A DNA stretch of 40,919 nucleotides from Fragilaria crotonensis. Taxonomy: Eukaryota; Bacillariophyta; Fragilariophyceae; Fragilariales; Fragilariaceae. Both the position numbers and the translations under genes were made by a program. The notes beneath the pieces are model-generated. The model was not told the DNA's origin. It saw nothing but the letters and a program-made list of their open reading frames with translations, and did not search any database. The stretch is taken from positions 1 to 40,919 of the forward strand of contig JAKSYS010000578.1 in the NCBI GenBank assembly GCA_022925895.1, in the 5' to 3' direction. Numbering within the stretch: position 1 is the stretch's first letter; every line of letters begins with the position of its first letter. Of this stretch, positions 33,145 through 40,919 are shown in pieces.

Positions 33145-33465
33145 TAAACAGGAGGTTCTCGTTCATGGCGACTTGCCGCATCCGATAGACTACAAGGAAC
33201 GTGACGATAAGTACGACGAAGACAATCATGATGAAATGCACTGGAAGATTGATCATGACAAAAAGGGATGTACGTACGTTCTGTTGACACTGCCAAAGGC
33301 CGATCCCAATAGCTGGTGTGACATTGCGATGGAGTTGACCTGTACAGCAGCAAGTCTCTGTTGGTGTAGACGATGGTAGTTGTACAAACACTCGGAACGA
33401 CGTTGCGTTTCCAAGGGCTTGGGATGAATCCTACTAGATTCGCTGTTGCTCCCGATGCAGAATGA
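33050..33465 (+). pseudogene. Small conserved ORF repeat, copy 3 of 3, fused to gene 3
   Basis: The longest undisturbed reading of this family: SEYSCKDRHSAVGSNN, QEVLVHGDLPHPIDYKE, then the acidic stretch and TYVLLTLPKADPN, running open to about 33379. The common ending RFAVAPDAE and TGA at 33463-33465 lie in another frame. Its 5' part is cut off by the junction with gene 3 at about 33050. The short string AGACG at the joint is also found at the matching place in copy 1. Confidence 0.5.
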
Positions 33466-33845
33466 AAACGAAGCAATAATCCCACTACGTTGGGATCGCA
33501 CTACCATACTCAAGTACTTGTCTCTTGTCAGTTTGACCCATCATGCCATCACACACGTACACCATACTTGTGTGCCATGTACTACAAGTATCGTACTACT
33601 ACTAACAAATACAAGCTTCAAGCTACTAATACTACGAGGTAGTTCTCGACGTGCATTCGAAGTAATGGAGTCTGGAATACGAGAATGTTGTGTGTGCTTT
33701 AGGTACTGATTATGATGAGTACACGATGACTACAGTTTGATGTTAGATATATATATGATACACCAATTCAACGAAACGCATCTCCAAACTTGAACGAATG
33801 ATATGCATACAACAGCTACTATGTACTAAGTTAACACGAACAATC
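33466..33845. other. Short intergenic stretch between the repeat and gene 4
   Basis: TAC/ACTAC-rich simple DNA (33570-33650) and AT-rich DNA near 33740. It probably holds the gene 4 3' untranslated region. No gene. Confidence 0.45.
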
Positions 33846-36800
33846 CTAAACTCGATAGCGATCCTGAAATTCACCCTTTACCCACATGATCGTCCCGTTT
33901 CGATCACAGACAGGAACCATCTGAGGTGGCTTCCACTGCGATCGCTTCTCTTTCTGTGCCTTCTCTGCAATAAGCTGGAACGAATCTCCCGCTAGTGTCT
34001 GCATCTGACCATATGTATCAATCGTCATAGTGCCACTCTCAAGGAGAGTCTCACAACGAGACAAGACAGCGTTCGCACCTTCTTCAATCACAGACTCGAG
34101 CAATGTCTTCATTTTTCCGCATTGGTCAAGAAATGAGAGATCAGGGATAGGAAGGGAAGTCCTGCGAACCGGCAACCTTTCAGTGCCAATAGGCACAATT
34201 TCAGCCAAGTGCAATCTTTGTTATCCATCCTTTTGGCACCTCGATCTCAAAGGGTTCGTGACCTGGTTGACCTGAGTGTGCGCAAATGAAGACAACCTTG
34301 TATTTTGCTTCAATGCGCTCCTGATCCACTTCTTGGGATTTCCCAGGTCTTGCTTCTCAACCGAGATGGGTGTCACCCAAACGAGATTTGGGCACTCCTT
34401 AAACTGATTCGCAGCGAGCAACGACAATGCCGCCAATGACCGTTCTAATCCGCTAGCCAACCTCTGAAGCATCTCCTGCTGCTCCTGCAGCAATTGGTTA
34501 TGCGTTCAACGCCAACTCGGACCGCCCTCATCCCGTGGAGAATTTCGTCCAACTTGGCATGTTCGACTTTCTTCTCAATGTACCGATTGTACGTCTCAAC
34601 AGATACGCGTCCAAAAAGATCTTCGTCTCGAAAGGTTGACTCGAGCACCGGTCGATCAGGCACGATACGTGGTATCCGGTGCTATGACCAAGCGCGTTCC
34701 CGATGCAACCTGAGCATAAAGGATGCCCTTCGCTACAAGCCATATCCGTACGGTATTGGTTGCAAATGATACAGAATGGGCGGTTGTCTCCTGCGCTGTT
34801 AGTCTCGGGGTTTGGTGTTTCTGTGATGGCCGTGCGAAGCTCTTCAAGGAGCTCGCTGGTGCTCAACCTTGTTTTGGAGGAAGGGGTAATACACCGAATA
34901 GCAGTTTTGCAAACTAATCGCAAAGACCTTGGATCCCAGATGATGGAGGGGTCTGCATCACGTTCAAGGATCTTCCATCCATCGACAATAAGGTCATCGT
35001 CCTCATCCTTGACGTACTTCTCAAAAACATCGTCGAATTGCGTTCCGTTCCTTGTCGACTGTCCACCAATCAAGCATCCCAAAATTAGTTCAACCATGAC
35101 GATGCCAATAGAATACACATCAAAGGCGGCAATGTAGGGACACGACCTCCCCCTACTCTTCTTCTTGACGTACTCTGGGCACATATACCCGGGGGTTCCG
35201 AATGCTGGGCCGCCAGTTGTACTCCTTACCGATGGTATGACAGACCCAGGAACGATATTGGGGTTCTCGTCAGGAACAAACTTGGCAAGCCCACAGTCAA
35301 TGAGCCGGGCTGTAAAATCTTCCGCCAGACAAATGTTCGCACTCTTGATATCACGATGAAACACTTTCCAACCCTCGCAACCACCAGAGTGCAAGAAATT
35401 GACTGCTCTCGCCACTTCGAACATGATTGACAGCCGAATGTCTGCCGTGAGGCGGGCTCGATTGCCGTCATCTCTCAAGAAACCATCGAGGGAGCCGTTG
35501 GCGGCATATTCATACACCAAAAACTGATCATAAAGACTGGCATTTAAATTGTAGCCGTACAAAACAATGATGTTGGGATGATGAAATCTCTTTAGTGTCT
35601 GGCAGAATTGCGCTCTCTTGTTAGAGGGGGGGGGGAGGGTCATTCTTCCAGACGAGGCAGCAACGTACCGAAAGTTCCCGCTGGAAGCTTTTCCGAATTT
35701 CGTTAATTGTATCTTGATCACATTGAGCAAGCTTGACCTTTTTGACTGCAAACTTTTTGGGGAGATGACTATCCTCGGCCAAAAAAACATCGCCAAAGGC
35801 ACCTGATCCAAGTGTGCGGTTGGTGATGCAATGTTCAATGTACTGATGAGAGAGTTCAACAGGATCATGATCCTTGGAGGTGCTACTCATCACCTTGAAC
35901 AGCTTGCTTCGGTCTTTTTCAATCGCGGCGTCATCGTTGGAAGGGCTGTTTTCGTTTCGACGAGGGGGGTTGCCTGTCACTCGCTGACCAGCCACACTTG
36001 CTGCTGCAGGCCTTCTATTAAGCAACTCTTGTCGACGGCGCTTCTCTTCCATGGCCTGCCTACGTTCATAATCCTTGCGACGACTCCGCTCTTCCTCCTC
36101 ACGACGCCTCCTCTCTTCCTCCTCAAGACGATTCCTCTCTTCCTCCTCATGTTTCTCCAAGAGACGTACGATGTCATCGTTGTTGTACTTGCGAGCGTTA
36201 TCAAGAGCTGCGTTGCCATCATTGTCCTTCATATTCACATCCACCCCTACGTGATTCAATAAAGCACGAACCACTTCCACATGGCCCCGATGGATTGCCT
36301 GGATGAGAGCTGTGGCGCCATGGTCATTCTTGATATTCACGTCCACTCCATTGTGCTTCAATAGAGCACGAACCACTTCCAAATGGCCGAGATAGGTCGC
36401 GTCGATCAGGGCAGTGGTGCCCCAATTATTCTTCATATTCACATCCACTTCATCATGATTCAATAACGCAAGAACAACTTCCATTTTGCCTGAAAAGCTT
36501 GCCCGGATGAGGGCTGTGAAGCCATCTTCATCCTTGGCATTCACATCCACTCCGTTGTGCACTAATAAAGCACGAACCACTTCCGTATGGCCATTATTGC
36601 TTGCCAAGATGAGAGCTGTGAAGCCATGATTATTCTGGATATTCACATCTACTCCGTTGTGCATTAATAAAGCACGAACCACTTCCAAATGGCCATTAAT
36701 GCTAGCATGGATGACAGCTGGGTTGCCATATTGACCCTTGATATTCACATCCACTCCATCGTGATTCAATAAAGCACGAACCACTTCCAAATGACCCTTT

Positions 36801-37240
36801 TTGCTTGCCAAGATGAGAGCTGTGTTGCCATCATTATTCTGGATATTCACATCCACTCCATCGTGATTCAATATAACACGAACCACTTCCGAATGGAAAC
36901 TCTCGCTCGCTTTGATGAGAGCTGTATCGCCAACATTATCCTTGATATTCACATCCACTCCATTGTGATTCAATAAAGCACGAACCACTTCCACAAAGCC
37001 ATACCAGCTTGCCCTGTAGAGAGCTGTGTCGCCCCATCTATCTTTGGCATTCACATCCACTCCATCATGATTTAATAACACACGAACCAATTCCAAACGA
37101 CCCCCAGTGCTTGCCCAGATGAGAGCTGTCCAGCCATCTTCATCTTTGGCATTCACGTTTGCCCCTCTTTGCAAGAGGTCACGAACCTTGTCGAGATATC
37201 CATCTCTGGCATTTTTAATTAATTCTTGATCAAGAGTCAT
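33846..37240 (-). CDS. Gene 4: mosaic ankyrin-repeat TKL kinase with RING-like module
   Basis: Exon 1 (37240-35669) starts MTLDQELIKNARDGYLDKV, matching the gene 1 start. It carries about twelve ankyrin repeats of the gene 1 type (HNGVDVNIKNDHGATALI), a shorter coiled coil, then RRQELLNRRPAAASVAGQRV, LGSGAFGDVFLAED and FAVKKVKL, which match gene 2 almost residue for residue. Exon 2 (35598-33846) has HRDIKSAN, DCG, the zinc region and C-terminal module, again of gene 2 type. Against gene 2, 34140-34640 lacks single bases at about eight places, all in runs (near 34151, 34160, 34175, 34205, 34304, 34501, 34632), with no insertion. Exon 1 is fully open. With the bases restored the product would be about 1,110 residues. 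Consensus error is more likely than decay, but only reads can tell. Confidence 0.75.
35599..35668 (-). other. Intron of gene 4 (phase 0, 70 bp)
   Basis: Donor GTACGT after GAACTTTCG, acceptor ATTCTGCCAG before ACACTAAAGAG. It is shorter than its counterparts and holds ten C in a row on the coding strand (35626-35635), absent from the other two introns. Confidence 0.88.
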
Positions 37241-37910
37241 AGTGGAGTACCACCGGTAGGCAGCTTGTCTAATTCTTACAGATGTGCTGTGTTTGAGCTG
37301 CAATGCTGGTCTGCAAATAGTGCCAAATGGCGGCCCAAATGGCCATGAGAGGAATGCACGCGTTTGAGAGATTTCAGCTTGACTTCTTCACGGATTCACA
37401 ACACCACAAGACGCGAGAATCCGAACGCTCTGGTCACGGTACTGGCACGGGTGCCCGTATACTACCGTAGTACAAGGATTCGAGTTCGAAGGAAAGAAAG
37501 CAACGCGAAGCCCTAATCTAAAATGCGAAGACAGCGCTATATAGTAGATGTACATACTCGTCCTACCGTCTGTCATACGAGTATGAGTATATTCATTTAC
37601 GTATGCAGTATGTGCGTGTATGCATGCCGCTGAACTGACAACTAAACCGATGTGTACATACCTGTAATGAGTAATACCGATGAGATTAACGACGACGGCG
37701 ATGGAGACAGTGTTCTAAAGGAGAACTCCATAACATCAAACAGTCAACTGAAGTTCTTTAGGTTCAACTAGGAGGAACGGGGCTGTCAACGTTTAGCCGA
37801 TCGAATACATACACATTTGCCGTATATGGTATATGGCACAGTCAACAAATCAGCTCGGACTGGCACCTCTTTTCTCCAACACCAAATAGCGCTGTTGGTG
37901 CGTTACAATG
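37241..37910 (-). promoter_or_regulatory. 5' flank of gene 4, conserved with gene 1
   Basis: Collinear with 5167-5790, including the direct-repeat motif at 37243-37259, the leader around 37270-37380 and the palindromic TACTCGT/ACGAGTA region near 37554-37584. About 100 bp of extra sequence near 37430-37540 is absent from gene 1. Promoter role inferred. Confidence 0.55.
37243..37259. repeat. Short direct repeat upstream of gene 4
   Basis: TGGAGTACCACCGGTAG, two mismatches from the copies at 895 and 31053. It ends the gene 3 plus gene 4 unit. Confidence 0.65.
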
Positions 37911-38129
37911 TCATTGTTTCCAAAGGCTGGGAAGCGGAATTGAAAACAACACCAGCGCAGAATGAAATGGCAAAAAGTCCATGAAGATTTGTGAGCGATT
38001 CGAGTATGTACTCGGTGCTTTGTGTTGTTAAATTTATACTTAGTTGGGCCTGCGGATCATATTGTTGTCATCATCTCGTTGCAACCAACAATACATGCTG
38101 AATACAAATAACATGTAAAGCGTGCATGT

Positions 38130-38370
38130 CGAAGGGCTCTACTACCGGTAGGCTCTCACGTCAAAGTTCATGCGTTCCTCATCCTTTCGGCGATTCGTCT
38201 CTTCTTACTAGAGACGCTTCTTATTTTGTTTCATGCGCATGTGCGCTCCTACAAGAGACGAGCTACAGTATCATTATTATTGTATCGATCCCCGATAAGG
38301 GGTTGTGTCGCCATTATTATGCTAAATACGGCAGTATTCACATCCCCTACTTGATGCGACGAAATGCATT
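38130..38370 (-). pseudogene. Ankyrin gene remnant (last repeat and coiled-coil start)
   Basis: The minus strand reads DVNTAVF near 38340 and then GDRYNNNDTVARLL, matching the end of the gene 4 array (ARKYNNDDIVRLLEKH). A stop then replaces the coiled coil. Flanking DNA at 38085-38130 matches 14880-14945, so it is a remnant of a gene like the one at 14950-16158. Confidence 0.55.
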
Positions 38371-38808
38371 GGATATTGCACTCTCTACGGTGGGGCCAAG
38401 GAGCGATCCTTGGTCAAGTGCAAAGGGAACTCGGCGATTTCAGATCGATGCAAATCCTAGAGTCAACCATAACATCACAGTGTCAGTATCTATTCAGACT
38501 GTCATGAGGGTATGCCATACCCCGGTCGCACATTCTCACATCAGTCACGACAAACGTATACACACTACTACAAATGCGTTGGACGATTCAAAACGGAATT
38601 CAACTCCTCATCTCCTCGCTTGCTACTGTACCTGCAAACGATTTCGCTCCTGCAATGAAACCTTGAGTTATGAAGGAATCTTTTAGAGATGGTATCGATG
38701 CAAATAATCCATAAAAAGTAATCGATTGAAAAAGATAGGCGCTTGACTCGTTTCTTCAAGGATCGAACTATTCCCACAAGCTATTCGGAAATTTCCGGAT
38801 GGATCTTT
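38371..38808. other. Intergenic stretch without a recognised gene
   Basis: The plus-strand frame reaching 38686 starts inside the ankyrin remnant on the wrong strand and has no recognisable content. Confidence 0.45.
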
Positions 38809-39294
38809 CTAGAATACTCGTACTAGCTTGAGGCACGTAGACGTGTGCAATCGGAAGCGAATTTGACACTCCGACGGCCATGATGCGCTGGATCCAAGGC
38901 TCATGGTGGAGGTTAGCAAGCAAAGCCCCCCCACGTAGCCCAACGAAGCGGAAGAGGAGCATGGAAGACACGTGGTGCCAAGACGTGCAGGGTTTTCTGG
39001 AGCTCGAGCGTATTCGAGCACGGCTTCCTTGAAATTCTGCACATTCACTCCTGCAGAAAGACAAAGCGGATCAGGTGGTAGTGGCACACCTCCTGGGCTA
39101 GCAGCTTGCTCTTGAGCCGCCTGGATAGCCTGAACAAAGACTTCCACGTTCTGCCAGGCAAAAATCATGGGCGGATAATCTTCCGCGTCAACAGCGAGTT
39201 CTACCATCTTCTTAAAGAGGTGTTCCTCGCCATTTCCCTTCAAAACATCTTCGAGCAGGGCATTATCGGCATCAAACACTTCTTCAGGCGTCAT
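38809..39294 (-). CDS. Hypothetical protein, uncertain
   Basis: A 161-codon frame starting MTPEEVFDADNALLEDVLKG. The first 105 residues look like a soluble, helical, Asp/Glu- and Ala-rich protein. After about NPARLGTT the composition turns to Ser/Cys/Leu, as if the reading frame were wrong; another minus frame (39064-38768) has a more protein-like end (NSLPIAHVYVPQAST). One missing base near 38980 would join them. I recognise no family. It could be a small gene or a piece of a mobile element. Confidence 0.35.
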   Translation of the reverse strand: MTPEEVFDADNALLEDVLKGNGEEHLFKKMVELAVDAEDYPPMIFAWQNVEVFVQAIQAAQEQAASPGGVPLPPDPLCLSAGVNVQNFKEAVLEYARAPENPARLGTTCLPCSSSASLGYVGGLCLLTSTMSLGSSASWPSECQIRFRLHTSTCLKLVRVF

Positions 39295-39929
39295 CTTTGC
39301 GGATGTTGTTGATTCAATTCAGAAAGGAACACAATGAAATTGTGATGCTGTTGATCTAAAAACCATGAATACGTCGTAGAACTCGGGCGTTGTGCGACAG
39401 ATAGTGCGATCTGATAAGTATCAAGTGGTCCTTTGTGTGGAAAATATGCTGCACGATTAAAGAAGAAGTGAATATCAACAAACTTCATTGTCGACTTTGC
39501 CGTACCCCCTAGAGACATGAAAAACGTGCATGCACCAATTGGGCATTGGACCACACATTCGCGAGCTTGCGAGGGCATCGGTCAGCCTACATTTGCATAC
39601 TGCGATCACGAATCACAAGTGCACTTATTTTCCGTCGTGTTCGTGGTGATAAAATCTGTTTGCCACCTGGATCCCCCCAAACGACGTGGGAGATCCACAT
39701 TATCCAACATGCTGGCTTTGTTGTCGCCCCTACCTTCGATAATTGGGCGTGCATTGTTTTTTTTTCAGTCTGCTCCAATCAGCATTGTTTTTTTTCAGTG
39801 TGCTCCAATTGCCCAGACGTCCCCATAGTGAGAGAACAACTTTCATGCAAAGTTGACGATCGTCACGTCTTGAGAATCGCACCGTCTTCTCTTGTTGCAA
39901 AGCACATCTATTGGCAGACGACCCTGATC
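39295..39929. other. Intergenic stretch without a recognised gene
   Basis: Contains the 31-bp tandem repeat at 39751-39811. Frames on both strands (for example plus 39546 onward) have no recognisable content. Confidence 0.4.
39751..39811 (+). repeat. Two-unit tandem repeat with poly-T and CAG
   Basis: GCATTG, nine T, CAGTCTGCTCCAAT is followed at once by GCATTG, eight T, CAGTGTGCTCCAAT. Each unit looks like a plus-strand 3' splice site. Confidence 0.75.
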
Positions 39930-40640
39930 AATCTCAACGACGTGCCATCAAACCATCGATATTGCCGGCATTCAGATTCACCGTTACGTCCTCCAATATC
40001 TCTGCCATCAGCTCCAAATAGTCCCTTTTACTCGCCACGATGAGGGCAGTTTTCGTTCGCTATCTGCGGCATTCGTGTCCTACCTTTTGGCACTTCATTG
40101 ACTGTCTGGCCAGCTTTACCGACGTCATTTCAAGACATTGCCGACTGCTTCCCTCGTTGCTCACCGCGGCAAGCGCTGTCATATCATCGTTACCGGCCTT
40201 ACCATTCCTGGCATTCAAATCACCCATGAGGTTTCTCAAAAACAGCGCAACGCTTTCCAAGTGACCCTTTAATTCGCAATGGATAGCGCCATGTGCCCAT
40301 CGTCAGCTTCAACATTTACAACCAACCTTACATGCTTCTATATGGCTCGCCTCGCGAACAATTTCATTATATCCGAATTCGCTTGCTTCCAATAGGGATG
40401 TGTAGCCGCCATTGTCTTTGGTATTCACATGCCAGCATGCAATTGTCATGTTTCACAAACTTGCGAACCACTTCCAAATGGGCATTCCAGAACCGCCACC
40501 CAAAGACAAGTGCCACATAGATTCCGTCGTGTTCCAAGAGGTCGCGAACGACGTGCGAAAGGGCTGTTTATATTTTGCGGCGATTGTGGCCGGGAAACCA
40601 GTGCAATTGTGCGCATTCACATGTGCCCTTCTCAACGATT
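39930..40640 (-). pseudogene. Decayed ankyrin gene
   Basis: Ankyrin fragments can be read in order on the minus strand through shifting frames: HVVRDLLEHDGIYV and NAHLEVVRKFVKHDN (40550-40440), VNTKDNGGYTSLLEASEFG (near 40400), VVNVEADDGHMALSIA (near 40300), LESVALFLRNLMGDLNARN (40260-40200) and KTALIVASKRDYLELMAEIL (near 40040). Stops and frame changes lie between each. No kinase follows downstream. It is diverged from all other ankyrin genes in the window, so it is an old copy. Confidence 0.65.
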
Positions 40641-40919
40641 CGATGACGCTGAAAGGAAACGACCAAAAACAAGGACTCGTCTCTGCTGACGAACAACGAA
40701 TTCTGCTCTTGTCATCATCCTGTAGTATCTCGAACGATACGAAATAAATCTCTGTACGAAAAACGATCCTGAATCCTCCTCACTCATCCCTGATGAACGT
40801 TCTGGAAAGAGGGTGTGTGTACCGACGGGTGCATTTGATAGATCAGATGATGCTTGTGTTGGATGCTGATTTTCAACGCATTTGATAATCCAACAGGGCG
40901 TAGTATTGTACTGTGTGCT
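40641..40919. other. Right end of window, nothing recognised
   Basis: No coding or repeat signal recognised. The upstream end of the ankyrin relic may extend into it. Confidence 0.4.

Noticed and set aside
38126-38686. A 186-codon plus-strand gene
   Set aside because: Its first part is antisense to an ankyrin remnant and the rest has no recognisable content.

Overview
This is nuclear DNA of a eukaryote. The main genes carry short GT-AG introns (70-102 bp), proteins of about 1,100-1,550 residues combine ankyrin repeats with a protein kinase, and transposon relics and pseudogenes lie between them. My best guess at lineage is a diatom or other stramenopile, from the style of the ankyrin-kinase genes, the Harbinger-type element and a vitamin-B12-type methionine synthase relic. 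That is inference; no marker gene here proves it.

The dominant content is a family of minus-strand genes with one plan: ankyrin repeats, a Glu/Arg-rich coiled coil, a tyrosine-kinase-like (TKL, Pelle/IRAK/plant-RLK-like) kinase domain, a RING-like zinc-binding region, a coiled coil, and a conserved C-terminal module. Gene 1 (914-5166) is intact. Gene 2 (18701-23437) has about 23 ankyrin repeats. Gene 3 (31072-33144) is a 5'-truncated copy starting at the kinase second exon. Gene 4 (33846-37240) is a mosaic of a gene-1-like front and a gene-2-like back. Full-length copies have a phase-0 intron at the same codon, just after helix alpha-C of the kinase. Decayed relatives lie at 14950-16158, 16725-17541, 38130-38370 and 39930-40640.

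The cluster grew by segmental duplication. Three blocks share parts of the order 3'-flank module, kinase exon 2, small plus-strand ORF repeat, second ankyrin-kinase gene. They are block A (1-7135), block C (13590-23437) and block B (30155-37910).

Between blocks A and C sit two DNA transposons. One carries a DDE transposase gene with a SAP-like motif (8528-11244). The other is a PIF/Harbinger-like element (11495-13062) with 22-bp terminal inverted repeats, a 3-bp AGT target duplication, a transposase relic that has lost its catalytic core, and an opposing Myb/SANT-like gene. A truncated methionine synthase pseudogene lies at 25790-27034.

Many apparent frameshifts in gene 2, gene 4 and the transposase are single missing bases in homopolymer runs, which suggests consensus errors rather than gene death. 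The methionine synthase and small ankyrin relics carry stops and look truly dead. I saw no rRNA, tRNA or CRISPR array.
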